Of a DNA stretch of 64,000 nt, positions 50,291-61,821 are shown in pieces. The position numbers and the translations under genes were made by a program. Numbering within the stretch: the stretch's first letter is position 1; each line of letters begins with the position of its first letter. The DNA is taken from assembly GCA_009760855.2 (NCBI GenBank), contig WPIO01000048.1:2613501-2677500 (forward strand). The letters are read 5' to 3'. The DNA is from Cristatella mucedo (Eukaryota; Bryozoa; Phylactolaemata; Cristatellidae). The notes under the pieces are model-generated. The model worked only from the letters and a program-made list of their open reading frames with translations, had not been told where the DNA came from and did no database searches.

Positions 50291-51289
50291 ACCAGTGGCC
50301 AAGCCAAGCCAGGGGGGCAGGAGGAGGTATCTGCCCCTCTACACGGGGGGGGGCAGCGACCTGTACCGCCGGCTATTCATACGCTCCCGACTGTCACAAA
50401 ACCACGAAATTGTGTCTTAATTCTACTCGTTGAGCAACCACTGGGTTCATTTCGAATAGACGCTGGGGTTGTGCGCTGCATTAATTTTTTTCGGCAATTG
50501 TGGGTCTAGCCCCGCCAACATTATATACTTGCGGATCTTGCCCTCTGCAAAAGGTTTTTCAGGTCTTGCCCCCAGATGAAAGTCCAGGCTCGGCCGCAGG
50601 TAAGACCCAATATTGAAATACATGGCAATCCACTTCAATTGACCAAAACTCGCCGGAAGTCGGCTGTGCAAAACTCGTATTTCAATTAATGCACACGCCC
50701 GTTCGTATGCAATAAAAAGTAATTGCTTGGCATGTCGTTTAAGGTAATGCGGTGCGATGCAATTTAGAGTAATGTAATCACTGTCTATAACTCCGCAAAG
50801 CAAGCCACGAGGACTTTGCATTTCACTGAAGAGTTTTCCGTAGCGCCTTCAAAACCTGAGTGGCTTTCAACGCATGCGGCAGTCAACAGACTTCAACTCT
50901 GGCAACTACTACAAGACAGTGAGAAGTATTGCTAAATCCGGATTGCAGTCGCGGAAGTGAGTGGCGCGGAAGTGGCAGCTCAGGACGGCTGGAACGGACG
51001 TGCCATAGCCGGCAGCTGGAGAAATTTCGTCGCTTTGTTGACAGCCGCGGCGTAAGAATTGCAGCAGTGAGATCCGAAGTCAGAGACCCCCAATCAAAGG
51101 TTCGGTCGCCAGAACTCTTAAGCGAAGGAAGTAAACAGCTGATTTATTGTCCGTAAAGACCTGGGGGCAAGGCAAGGCTGAAACTGAAACTGACAGCTCA
51201 ACAGGAGCACCTGTCGAAGGCTGAAGCTGCATCGGTCGCGCAGGCGGAGCAGGAGATCGGGGCTCGGGCCTTGTTGGACTGGACCCGTC
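50291..51289. other. Intergenic, no gene recognised
   Basis: Short G runs (50312, 50345). No exon, repeat with a second copy, or RNA gene was recognised. Confidence 0.35.
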
Positions 51290-52480
51290 TAATAATAGTA
51301 GTAATAACGCACTTTATAAAGCGCCCTCAGAGAACTTAATCTCTTTCTAGGCTCTTTACATTTGCTGCAAAGGGAAATGCGATTGAATGCTGAGTGGTAT
51401 CATGCTTGATAAACAACATGAATGGGAGTAGATCTGAGAGATAGGCTAGAGCCAAGAATGAAGTGACCGAAAAGTAAGCGACAAAACCTAGGAGTCGATC
51501 CGTTGCTTGACTGGTAGCCAGTGCAGGTCGGCGAGAAGTCGTATGATGTGGCAACTGCGACGCCCACGACAGACAAGCCTGGCTGCAGAGTTGTGCACCA
51601 GCTGTAAGTGCCTGATTGCATATGCTGGTAGGCCAGCAAGCAGTGAGTTACAGGAGTCAAGACGGAATGTCACAAATGCATGGACCAACTTAGATGTGGT
51701 ATCCTTATCTAAACAAGCCCGAATTTTAGCAATGTTATGTAGCTGAAAATAGGCAGACTTGATTTTGGAGCTGATGCGATCGTCTAACGAGAGGTCACTT
51801 TTGAACACGACACCTAGATTTCGAGCTGATTCAACTAGATATGTGCTGGCAGAGCCAATTTTGAGCATCAGCCTTTCCAATCTCTGAACCATATTGGGTT
51901 TGCCCATAACTAGTAAGTTAGTTTAATCATCGTTTAGTTTTAGAAAATTTGTTGCCATCCGTGTCCGGATGTCGTCAATACATGCAGCAAGTGAGTTGAA
52001 AGAATTCGAGGTGCTCGAAGGCTGGGAGGGATCAAGGCAAAGGTACAACTGAGTGTCATCTGCATAGAAGTGAAAGCCTAGATTGTGCTTGGCAATCACA
52101 TCGGCAAGAGGGAGAGTATAAACTTTGAAAAGAACCGGACCTAGCACGGAGCCCTGAGTTACCCCATATTTCAAGAGGTGCCTCGAATGATCTTCGTCCA
52201 TTCACGTCAATACTCTGGAGTCTCCCACTGAGACAGGACCCGAACCATTGCAGAGCAGTGCCAGTGATGCCCAGGCGAGATGAGAGGCGCTCTAGAAGAA
52301 CTTTGTCATCAATAGTATCAAAAGCTGCCGAAAGATCGAGCAAAACAAGCGGAGACACTCTACCTATGTCAGCATTCCTATGTAGGTCGTTGTACACCTG
52401 AAGCAATGCTGACTGTGGAGTGATTAGCTCCAAGGCCAGACTGGAACTTATTAGCAAGGTTAAAGGTGAGACGTCTCGTG
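51290..52480 (-). mobile_element. LINE family A with intact RT boxes, internally deleted
   Basis: Tail and 3' tip at 51290-51415, then a jump at about 51424 from the UTR start into GGGAGTAGATCTGAGAGATAGG, losing the UTR middle present elsewhere. Reading on the - strand: [38 protein letters not shown] (in another frame), [11 protein letters not shown] with the catalytic YADD kept, [55 protein letters not shown]. Frame shifts near 52200 and a stop near 51920 break the ORF. The type is CR1/L2-like. Confidence 0.88.
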
Positions 52481-53526
52481 GACGCCATTTAAAATACGAC
52501 GCGCCCCTGAAAGCAAATTCTTCTCGCTGAACCTTAATTAAACCTTGAACCTCTCCTTGAGCTATAATTCATTCCTGACCGCGAGCTTCCACTCGCCATG
52601 CGCCATGCCTCATAGCCATCGCGGGGAAGGCTTTCGATCATTGACACAATATGATCCGCCCACCATCCGTCCATCTAGCGACACCTACCTCGAATCGGAG
52701 CATCGATGCTGCGCCGCCCGAAAAGCCATCGGCTCGTAGTCTCTCCAAGGCCGGCAGCCACGGCGTCCGCGGAGACCATCAGAGAGAGAGACTATCTGGC
52801 TAACGATGGGGGGTGGGTGGGTGGGGGTGAGTGTGAATGGAGCTAAACGGAAGCCTTCAGCCAAACCCAAGCCGGTTGGTCTTCATTGCTCTCTTCCTAC
52901 GTCCTGGTGCTTGAAATCGGTTCGCTTCGGATTTTTCAAATACCCCTTCTCCGTATCTCAGAGACTATTATTCATTTGATGAATGTCCTGAATGGACTGA
53001 CTTCGAGCCGAATGTCGCAATTCGGTCGAAGCATTTTCTCTCATCGCTCTCATTTGTGTGCCTCCTCGCAAAAAAGGTAACGCTATCTGTCAAACATTCT
53101 CCCACGACAGTTCGCTGTCACCAGACTAAGCAGCTGGTTAGTTCCACACAGGATATAGAGCTAATCACTAAACAAATGAGCACTACTAAAAATCTACGAT
53201 GATCTTCTCAGAAATGTCGGCTTAAATGGACGGGTCCTGTTGGTGAGTTCGGGGCTTTCAACCGATCGAGGATGAAATCTCGGAGAGAGATGCTTATAAT
53301 CAAGGGGTGCCATGAGGGCATTGGTAGCGGCATTTCAAAATGCACAGATAGCTTAGTTACACGTGATCAGTAGGATGCTTCTATTGGAGCATGTCTTCAC
53401 CAAAATATGGGCAAAAATGACCCCAATTCATTTGTATAGCACTATCTTATACAAGAAATGTGTGGCAACAGATTGCGTGCGACCCTACCTTTTTGTATTG
53501 ATTATATATATGTATATATGTATGCA

Positions 53527-53566
<40 letters not shown>

Positions 53567-53690
53567 ATTATATATGCTTATGTGTGTATGTAAAGTACGT
53601 ACTCTTCTAACACAAAAACTATTTGCACCTTGGTCAAGATACAAGCCTCCTCAAGTATTTCAGCGTTTTATGGACTGCTCGACCGCCAAC
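52481..53690. other. Intergenic, no gene recognised
   Basis: Contains only a (TA)n microsatellite (53529-53565) and a GGGTGGGTGGGTGGG motif (about 52810-52824). No coding motif or repeat copy was seen. Confidence 0.4.
53529..53565. repeat. (TA)n microsatellite
   Basis: About 18 TA units flanked by further A/T-rich sequence. Confidence 0.95.
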
Positions 53691-53696
53691 ATTTTA

Positions 53697-53862
53697 TTAA
53701 TATACAATTCATTAGTATAGCGCCCTAAGAGAACTTTTTATTCAACTAACTTTTTATTCAGGTGCTTCACATATGCCTCGGGGCTCGAGCCCACGACCTC
53801 AGCCAGACTTTGGTCGGGGCGAGCACCTTAACCACCGGACCAAACCAGCTCGGCATTAAAAC
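53697..53862 (-). repeat. SINE family 2, antisense
   Basis: On + it runs: ATTCATTAGTATAGCGCCC, TAAGAGAACTTTTTATTC, then GGGGCTCGAGCCCACGACC (B box complement), GGTCGGGGCGAGCACC, TTAACCACCGGACCAAACC. An extra AACTAACTTTTTATTC copy sits near the 3' end. Confidence 0.85.
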
Positions 53863-54745
53863 ATAGAATTCATGAGAGATAGCTACAGTACTGACTAATC
53901 GTGCAAGCTACCGCCTTATTTTTCTGACAAGATACAAAAACATGCGAAATATGCCTGCTTTGCAATATCTAGAGCTATTTATGCCTTTCATGGTAGTCGC
54001 CATTTTTTAAGAATGTTATTTTGTAACATTATCTGAGCGCTGTGAAGTGAGACTTACTGGAAGCACTAAGTTTCTACCGCTCTTAAAATTTATTTCAACA
54101 ATCGTTTCGGCCACTTTCTTAGTAATCTTCAACGGCTTGAGAGATGCTACTTTATGCATGCGAAGCCATTCGCCTGACATGGCTCGAGACAATCCAAGAA
54201 ATTAATGTTACAGTAGACAAGAAAAATCCTCTAACAGCGTTACTGATAAATAAGTCCGCCAAATGCATCCACTAAATTAAACTATCTTCTCTGTTGGAAA
54301 ATTTTACTACATCCAGCTCATCTGGTTTTGGGATCTCCTAAGTTTTTCATGATTTCAAGCCAAACGCAGTTTCATTTATTTCTATCTCTCCTTTTCCCAT
54401 TAGGAAACGTGGTTGACTGGCATTTTCTTTTAACTGCACTTTGACTTTTTGCAATGTCAAACCAGGTCAGGCCTACGCGTGCAAGCATGCAAAACTGGAT
54501 GTCTCGACCATTCCTGAAGTAGCGCCCGAAATAATCGGTGAGATACGGTTTTCGAGGGAGGAATACTTCGCATATCCAGGAATGTTTATCTGGCGGTGTA
54601 CAGTTGGTGCTGCTAAAAATATCCTTTGAAAACCACAATTTTTCCGAACTCAAGTGAAACCAACAAACAGGGTAGTTTTGTGTTTCACGACTACTGGGCT
54701 AACCAAGATGGCACCACGCACAATTTGCAGCAATCATTGCTTTCT
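53863..54745. other. Intergenic, no gene recognised
   Basis: Frames at 54372-54653 (-) and 54441-54629 (+) overlap and both look protein-like, but no family is recognised and no splice signals support either. Confidence 0.35.
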
Positions 54746-54749
54746 TACA

Positions 54750-54895
54750 TTAATATATATAATTTACTTGTATAGTGCCCTAAGAGAACCTAATTTCTAT
54801 TCAGGCGCTCTACGTGTGCCACGGAGCTCGAGCGCACGGCTTCAGCCAGACCTTGGTCGGGCGAGCACCTTAACCACTTGGCCAAACCATTACCT
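54750..54895 (-). repeat. SINE family 2, antisense
   Basis: TTTACTTGTATAGTGCCCTAAG, GAACCTAATTTCTATTCAGG, GAGCTCGAGCGCACGG, GACCTTGGTCGGGCGAGCACC, AACCACTTGGCCAAACC in order, the complement of the family. Confidence 0.85.
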
Positions 54896-54957
54896 CTTGG
54901 AAGTGTTTTATTGCAGTGATTTTTAAAAACGTGATAATGCTTGGGATTTTTGTTGAC

Positions 54958-55100
54958 TCCTATGGATAAGGTGCTCGCCAAAACGTCCCAGGTCGTACGT
55001 TTAAGTCCTGCAGCGGGCGATCCTTCATTACCCACTGCAATCGGTAGTGATAGCCGTTAAGGCGCTCTTGACGCCATAACAATGAGGCTGGTAAATCCGC
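54958..55100 (+). repeat. SINE family 1, sense
   Basis: GATAAGGTGCTCGCC, CCAGGTCGTACGTTTAAGTCC (mutated B box), GCGGGCGATCCTTCATTACC, GTGATAGCCGTTAAGG, GAGGCTGGTAAATCCGCTAA. Confidence 0.8.
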
Positions 55101-55147
55101 TAACCTGTTCTCTAGTTGCACCCAGTTTTTATGCTGTCTGTGATATT

Positions 55148-55148
<1 letters not shown>

Positions 55149-55196
<48 letters not shown>
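55149..55196. repeat. (TA)n microsatellite
   Basis: Twenty-three TA units; next to a (GGCGGC)-rich patch (55204-55270) that makes Arg/Ala-rich frames. Confidence 0.95.
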
Positions 55197-55199
<3 letters not shown>

Positions 55200-55375
55200 A
55201 CTAGGGCGGCGGCGGTGAGGTTTGGACGGGCGGTAGCGGTGCCGATGTCGGGAGGGGCGGCGGCGGCGTCGGCAGAAGATACCGCTAAGGTGATGACCTT
55301 CAGTTTGCTGCTTTGTAGTACTTGAGCTCGTAAACAAGACGAGGTAACCGTCGGTTGACTCGACAGCCTAAATTA

Positions 55376-55508
55376 TAGGGCGGTAGCTGAGCCTTGGCGG
55401 TTATCGTACGCTTGTAGCATGCTCAAAGGACTGCCTGCTGCAGGGCTTGAACCTACGACCCGCGTCGTGAAGTGCCAGCATGGTAACCCTGGACTAAGAC
55501 CCAAAGCT
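55376..55508 (-). repeat. SINE family 1, antisense, partial
   Basis: CTGCCTGCTGCAGGGCTTG, AACCTACGACC (B box complement), CGTCGTGAAGTGCCAGC. The tail end is lost or diverged. Confidence 0.55.
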
Positions 55509-55597
55509 GGCTATCGATGGCATCCATGTTGGATCTAAATGGCCCTTCACACTTGTGGATTTTTTAAGACGGGTGTTTTGCGTAAAATATATAATTC

Positions 55598-55735
55598 ATT
55601 TGCTCGCCCTTCTCGACCGAGGTCGTAGGTTCGAATCCTGCAGTGGGAGATCATTTATTGCCACCTGCAAGAGATGGTGATAGCCGTTAAGGCCTTTCTG
55701 CCGCTATAAAAACGAGGCTGGTAAATCAGCTAACA
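55598..55735 (+). repeat. SINE family 1, sense
   Basis: TTGCTCGCCCTTCTCGACC, GAGGTCGTAGGTTCGAATCC (intact B box), GTGGGAGATCATTTATTGCC, GATAGCCGTTAAGG, CGAGGCTGGTAAATCAGC. It lacks the first bases of the tRNA-like head. Confidence 0.82.
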
Positions 55736-55739
55736 CTTT

Positions 55740-55853
55740 TTTGTGCCCTGAGATAAACTAATCTCTAATCAGGCGCTTCACATTAGTCACAGGGCTCGAG
55801 CCCACGACCTCGGTCGTCAAAGGCAAGCACTTTAACTCCTCCGACACACCATG
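55740..55853 (-). repeat. SINE family 2, antisense, abutting a family 1 SINE
   Basis: TGCCCTGAGATAAACTAATC, CAGGCGCTTCACATTAG, GGGCTCGAGCCCACGACC, GGCAAGCACTTTAACTCC. Its 3' end starts within 5 bases of the end of the preceding SINE, tail to tail. Confidence 0.8.
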
Positions 55854-56505
55854 TCGAAGTCAGTGGCATGCAAAAAAAACTATGCTGAACATTTTTACTC
55901 GACTAGTTTATAAGTGCTGTCGAGTGAATGTGCGATTGCAAGTTGCATCTATTTTATTAATATCAAATAATTAAGAGATTAGCTGCTTCCGCGACAGCAA
56001 GCGACGCTCTTTCCTAGCACAGAAGCCGACTTCCCATAATCGAAAGTGGTAATTCAAGTCCCCTTTAAACCATAAATTAAACAACATGCATCTTTCCATT
56101 AAGCCTAGCAAAACCGTGAATCTTCATGAAGTGCATTTATTGTGCTAATTAAAAAACGGTTTACTCAAGTTAAAAGTCTGCAATTAGCTGCTACTGTTTT
56201 CAGTTTTAAATTTTTCATTTTCCTCTTCGCTTGGTCGGCGTATTAACTGTTGCTCCGAATGAGGTTTCTCGCGCTAGGCTAAGGGCACTGGCGATAAGCT
56301 TTCGGAAACCAAGAGGCCAAAATAACGTAGAGAAAGGCTTATGTAAGAGCCGAACACTTTATGTGCGGCGGCAGAACCTTCGCAGCTTTCAACCTGTTCG
56401 CGCAGGGCCATTTACGAATTGCCCACTACTCCAAGACGTGGCTCCAAGACATGGGTCGTGAAGTTCTTGCAGCTAAATTCCGTTTAAAACCAGATCGCAA
56501 AGTAA

Positions 56506-56660
56506 AGATCGGCTGATTCAGCAGCCTCATTCATATAGCAGCGAAAGAGCTTTTACGAGCTGCTACCACTCTGCACGCAGCTGGAAAGAGAGGATCGACC
56601 GCTCGATAGGACTTGAATCCACGACGCCGGCAGAGCAGTGAGGGCACCCGGGTCAACCCC
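56506..56660 (-). repeat. SINE family 1, antisense
   Basis: TCGGCTGATTCAGCAGCCTC, GCAGCGAAAGAGC, GAGGATCGACC, GACTTGAATCCACGACG (B box complement), GTGAGGGCACCCGG. Confidence 0.75.
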
Positions 56661-57246
56661 CCTGGGTTAATATTGTCAACACTTTGGAAAAAAAGTTATG
56701 TATGGGTCTGAGTCACACCACAGAACTGCCATTTGGTGTCATCCTGCCATCATGTCCTCAATTCTGACGGCACACTCAGCACCACACAATCTTCGGTGGC
56801 AAACTGTCGGCTTTCCGACAGAGCAGCACAGAGGTAGGTGAGCTCAAGAGTATGCTGTAACAACAGATTGCCTGCCACGTTGATGCATGTAGCCCAAACA
56901 AGACCGAACAGCACTAACTCGGTGGATAGACTTATTTCTGGCGCTGCACTAACCGAACGCCTGGCACAGACAATCAACCACGACGACGGCTCAAAGAAGG
57001 AAAGCTCGAGTGCATTGCATATTTCGGTTACGTTCATTAAAGCATCACGACACGGCACTCACATAAAATAGAATCTCAGACAGATCGAGACAGAGATTTG
57101 TTTAAACATTCTAACAACGGAGCGATGCATCATCAGCCTGTCAGCGACCGGGCTATGCAAGCTGAAGCAAGCACTGAGGAAGGAGTTGGGGCGACCACCA
57201 ACAAGTGCAGACTGTTTGCAAGGTGGACCGAGAGTCTTGCTTTGCA
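56661..57246. other. Flank and probable 3' UTR of SDHAF2
   Basis: No poly(A) signal could be assigned. The open frames at 56750-57071 on both strands have no known motif. Confidence 0.35.
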
Positions 57247-57356
57247 CTAGTAAAGCTCCGGCTGCTGTATGCGCATTTCATTGGCATCATTCTGAGCAAA
57301 TTTCTTCAGCAGCTGCATGATATCACTCTCAAACTCTTTCGGAGTTTCAGCCATTC
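57247..57356 (-). CDS. SDHAF2: SDHAF2 last exon with stop
   Basis: The acceptor is TTGTATAG. The frame reads [35 protein letters not shown] and TAG at 57247-57249. It matches the family's amphipathic C-terminal helix (E-x-x-x-LL-x-x-F-A-x-N). The ATG near its start is internal, since the family and the upstream exon require reading through from 61503. Confidence 0.88.
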
Positions 57357-60300
57357 CTATACAAATGAAAAAAAACAGTTAGAAGTATTACTTACCGTTT
57401 TGATGCCACATCTCAACTGAGCCGGCCATTATATATTTATGCGATGCATGAATGGAAGAGAAGGTCAACTGTATGGAGCCTACCTAACCTGACACCCCAG
57501 TACCTCAACACCATCAAAGGCTGACTCGGAACAGTGCAGTTCCGATTGTAACACATTGCGGGGATGCTATATTAAGTCCTGAGGTATCATAGGAAATTAC
57601 ATTGCATCATCGATAAGGTTTTGAGATCTTGACAGTGTAACAGCTTTTACTTTTGACAGAAAATCTTGCTCGCCACCCTACGAACTGCCAACTGCAGCGT
57701 CTTAAAAAGTCCTTTTTGTAAATACCTAATGCCCAGTGGCCTATTTATAAGGCATATATAAGCAGAAGTATATAACACAGGTGCATTACTAAAAGTATTT
57801 GCCCAAATATTGACTCATAAGAAGTCATGATGTTAAGTATTTATTTATTAGAAACTTCTTATGCACTTCTTTGAAAAATAAATACTTTAACCGAATTTAG
57901 CCTTCGCCGAACCTGAATGCAGCTGCAGCAATGATCAGCTAAACAGATTTTTACTTGGTTAAAGCTGGAAGCTACAAGAAAATAATAACTACTTTATAAA
58001 TTAACACTTTATAACTTAATAGAGGTCACTCACATTTCCAACTTTGCCTCACAGAAAACAATTCCAGTCTGTGCACACAAAAGAAAACTGTGGTTAGGGA
58101 GTAATGCACTGATGGGAGTGGCTCCCTTCATAGCCCCTTCAGCTGAGCTCCCGTGAGGCTGAAGTGCCTGCTCGCCCACCTCTAGTGATGGTTCGCCTAG
58201 GAAAGGCATAAAGCAAGCAAAACTTGCTGCAGATACATTCGCACGTGACAAGTCTTTCACCAAGTGCTGACCCTACTCTTTCATCTGCTCACAGCTTGTC
58301 TTGCTAAAACAAAAGAAAGGCATTCAATCAGCTAGCAACGCTCTACTTTGGCCTGTAATCGAGAAACACAATGGGAATGGTTGATTCCTAATCAGGCTCA
58401 GTGAGTTTTTGTGACTCGGATAAAAAAATAGCAAAATTAATCAGTAGAGGTTAGCTACCTTAAAAGCCCCATTTCTAACAATAATAATAATACATTTGAT
58501 AAAGCACCCTAAGAGAACTCAATCTCTTTCTAGGCGTTCTACATTAGCTGCAAAGGAAACACGATCGAATGGTGAGTGGTACCGTGCTTGATAAACAACA
58601 TGAATAACATGGTTAGGGGTGACATGCACAGGGTCAGCATGCAAGTGTGGTTAGTGGCAGCATTCAACAGTGTCAGCAAGCATAAGTACATAAAGGACGA
58701 ATCACAGGAACCCACTAAATGTTGTCATAAATAGGTATTTAAATTTTCTTCTAAATGTAATCAAGTCAGGATATGTCGTGAGTCAGGTCGGAGGGGGTGA
58801 GTTCAAGGCTTTAGGAGCATACGAACTAAATGCATGGTCTCCAAAGGATTTGAGGTTTGTACGAGGTATTGGTAAACAGTTAATCTGATATGTAGGATGG
58901 GGCCAAAGAATGGAGGGACCTAAACGTGAGCGACAGAACCATGAAGTCGATGTGTTGATTGACTGGTAGCCAGTGCAGGTCGGCGAGGAACTGGTGTGGT
59001 GTGGCAACTGCGATGCTCACGACAGACAAGCCTAGCTGCGGAGTTTTGCACCAGCTGTAAGCGCCTGATTGCACATGCTGGTAGGCCAGCAAGCAGTAAG
59101 TTACAGGAGTCAAGAAGGGATGTCACAAATGCATGGGCCAACTTAGATGTGGTATCCTTATCTAAACAAGCCCGAATTTTAGCAATATTTTGAAGCTGAA
59201 AGTAGGCAGACTTGACTGTGGAATTGGTGTGGTCGTCTAACGAAGGGTCACTTTAGAACATGACACCTAGATTTCATGCAGATTGAACAGGAGATGTGCT
59301 GGCAGATCGGATTTTGAGCGTCAACCTTTCCAATTTCTGAATCACACTAGGTTTGTCTTTAACTAGTAAGTTAGTTTTATCATTGTTTAATTTAAGAAAA
59401 TTTGCTGCCATCTATGTGCGGATGTTATCAAAACATGCTGCAAGGGAGTTGAGAGAATTCGAAGTGCACGAAGGTTGGAAGGGATCAAAGCAAAGGTACA
59501 ACTGAGTGTCATCCACATAGATGTGAAGCCTAGATTGTTATTGGCAATCACATCGGCAAGAGGGAGAGTATAAACTGTGAAAAGAACCGGACCTAGCACG
59601 GAGCCCTGAGGTACCCCATATTTTAAGAGGTACCTCGGATGATCTGTGTCCATTTACATCAATACTCTAGAGTCTCCCACTGAGATAGGACCTGAACCGC
59701 TGCAGAGCAGTGCCAGTGATGCCCAGGCGAGATGAGAGGCGCTCTAGAAGAACTTGGTGATCGATAGTATCAAAAGCTGCCGAAAGATCGAGCAAAACAA
59801 GCAGAGACACTCTACCTATGTCTGCATTCCTATGTAGGTCGTTTTACACCCGAAGCAATCCTGACTTTGTGAAGTGATTAGCTCTAAAACCAGACTGGAA
59901 CTTACTAGCAAGGTTTGAAGTTTCAACATATGAGTTCAGCTGGTCTGCCATGACTCGTTTTAGTGTCTTCGATAAGAATGGTAGAAGGGAGACTGGGCGG
60001 TAGTTGCTCAAGTTCTCTTGGTCTACTGTCTGAGTAGTGGCCTGACAAAAGCTTTTTTGAAAGGTGCTGGGACATGACCAGAGGCTAATGACATATTAAT
60101 GATGTTAGCTATGCATGGCAGCAGCAGATCAATGCAACGTAGGAGCCGGACAGCGGGAATGGGGTCCAAAGGACTTATATGGTGGCAGAATTGCCGTAGC
60201 AGCTATTGCTCCAGCCTGAAGGGAAAAATGAAGAATTTTCTGCAGCTAGACCCGAATTCACAACCTGGATTATGAAGTGCAAACACGTTGCACCTAGACT

Positions 60301-61612
60301 AAGTCCCAGCGCATGACGATCTTGTGGCTCTATTTTTAAGCTAGGAGCTCGATACAAACCCAGAGAAGAGGGTTCAGTGATTTTTCTAGCAAGCAAATCA
60401 TCTGCTGCCAAAACAAGTGATGGGTGCAGATTATTTTAGTGTTAGCCTCCGACGCCTTTTCGGTGCAGAAAAGAATTTACCTTTATGTCTCCCTGCAACT
60501 GGAAGACGCGCCGCCATATACTCAAAATGTGCTAACGACCGTTTTAGCAAAGTGGTCCTTGACTCTAGGTGTTTCTTAACAGAAAAGTTCCCTACTCTTC
60601 CTCTAGTTATTTTAATATACAACTAACTGACTCAGGAGGATAGATTCTCACTTGGCCAAATTATGCATGCACACTCTGGCATAGCAACAACGACTGAATA
60701 AGGACAATAAGTAATATGAAGTAAAGATCGGCCAATTCAGTAGCTTCATGGCAGCAGAAATGCAGCCTGCAGCAGCAGCAGCTATATACGATTGCACACT
60801 AGACGAGGACTAGAAAAGATGCAAGCATACACCAGGGCTAAGTACCCCTCACAACCCTAATTTGGAAGCAAATCGAAACAAAAACTTTAAAAACTGATAA
60901 TGCATGAACAACCATGAGCAATGTAATTTCACGAAGAAATGTCAACATCGTTAGCAATCTAGCTAAAGAATACGTACCAGTCTATTCACATTAACAACCT
61001 TTAACAAGTATGCAAATAAATACTCAATATTACTCATTAACAATTCAAAAAGAAATAAGTAGCTTAACGACAAAAACGAGTATCTTATCAGCAACTACGA
61101 ATGAGTTGTAGCGCTTGCCCCGAATGTCTAAACGTTAAGCCCGGAAATGAATGAATTACTGCAAGACCTGCATCTACGCAGTGCATAGCAGTCCTTTAAC
61201 GATGCAAGAAAGCCACCTTTTTATCCCACCTCCTCTCCCATCTGTGCCTCGGAGCTGTCAGCCATACAGTAGATTAGGTCATCACTTATATGTAATCCCT
61301 TTGAAGATCATTATACCCAAACTGTACTTGGAATGTGCCCTTACAAAACTGTTCGCCTACACTCTGGAATATTTTATTTTGAAATTGATATCCTATAAAT
61401 GCTCCCTAGACACTTAAAATTTAGTTGTTTTTTGAAGCTCTCAGCACTTTCAAATGCTTAGTGCTATTACTTTAGCATTACATACTGCTTGGTAATTTTT
61501 ACCTGTGACCCAATAATAAATATCCCAGTCGTTTCTTGCATGATTGAGGAGATGGTCGTATGCAGACAGCTGGGTTTCTGTCATTGAGGCAAGGTACCGT
61601 GCAGCAAAATTG
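57247..61612 (-). CDS. SDHAF2: Succinate dehydrogenase assembly factor 2 (SDH5), last two exons
   Basis: Two exons on the - strand (61503-61612, then 57247-57356) join in frame (G+GA gives Gly) and match the C-terminal half of SDHAF2. This small mitochondrial matrix protein promotes covalent attachment of FAD to the SDHA flavoprotein of complex II. Seen: [21 protein letters not shown] and [11 protein letters not shown] in the first exon, corresponding to the human ...MTEKQL-x-x-YDRLI...NDWDIYYW; then [21 protein letters not shown] and the end IQQPELY, corresponding to the human C-terminal helix. The first exon begins in phase 2, so the upstream part, including the mitochondrial presequence and the RGMLEN motif, lies in exons I could not find before the right edge. 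Confidence 0.88.
58480..60175 (-). mobile_element. LINE family A, longest copy, inactive
   Basis: (AAT)n (58481-58492), 3' tip, full UTR (GGTTAGGGGTGACATGC, CAGCAAGCATAAGTAC), then coding on -: [27 protein letters not shown], a frame-shifted YADD region near 59510, [20 protein letters not shown], a DLSAAFDT-type block near 59780, and the RT N-terminal part ([20 protein letters not shown]) near 60050. It is truncated near 60175. Multiple frame shifts; no functional protein. Confidence 0.88.
60178..60312 (-). repeat. SINE family 1, antisense, degraded
   Basis: GGCAGAATTGCCGTAGCAGC, TTTTCTGCAGCTAGACCCG, AATTCACAACCTGGATTATG and AAGTGCAAACACG are a weak but ordered match to the family complement. 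It directly follows the truncated end of the LINE. Confidence 0.5.
60724..60842 (-). repeat. SINE family 1, antisense, degraded
   Basis: AGATCGGCCAATTCAGTAGC is the family tail in complement; the rest (GCAGCAGAAATGCAGCC, GATTGCACACTAGACGAGG) is diverged. Confidence 0.5.
61503..61612 (-). CDS. SDHAF2: SDHAF2 penultimate exon
   Basis: 110 bp (1+108+1) between CTTTGTAG and ACAG|GTAAAA. Contains [23 protein letters not shown] and the diagnostic NDWDIYYW. It starts by completing a codon whose first two bases lie in an upstream exon. It was recognised by motif only, since it is too short to show as a long frame. Confidence 0.9.
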
Positions 61613-61821
61613 CTACAAAGAATACGTTAAAGCGCTTGCAAACATTGTAGACCCACTGCACCAGCAATAGAAAGCATTTGCAGTCAACTAGTGTCTAACT
61701 AGATACAGCCGTGCTCAAAACATTTAAACATTCCAAATCTTAGCATGCAGAATTATTAGCAATATACAGTTGATGCATGAAACATATACAATAATTTCAA
61801 GAAAAATGCCATCCATTAAGT

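Larger units (their letters stand above)
57357..61502 (-). other. SDHAF2 intron (4.1 kb)
   Basis: A/T-rich at 57.4-58.5 kb with nothing recognised, then a long LINE A copy (58.48-60.18 kb), two degraded SINE copies (60.18-60.31 and 60.72-60.84 kb) and unassigned sequence to 61.5 kb. Confidence 0.8.

Noticed and set aside
50290-50600. Possible hAT-type MITE beginning CAGTGGCCAAGCCAAGCCAGG
   Set aside because: The supposed right end (CCCCCAGATGAAAGTCCAGG) does not form a convincing inverted repeat with the left end and no 8 bp duplication is visible.
50880-51290. Possible LTR or gag-like segment (75-codon frame)
   Set aside because: No TG..CA ends, primer-binding site, second LTR copy or protease/RT motifs nearby.
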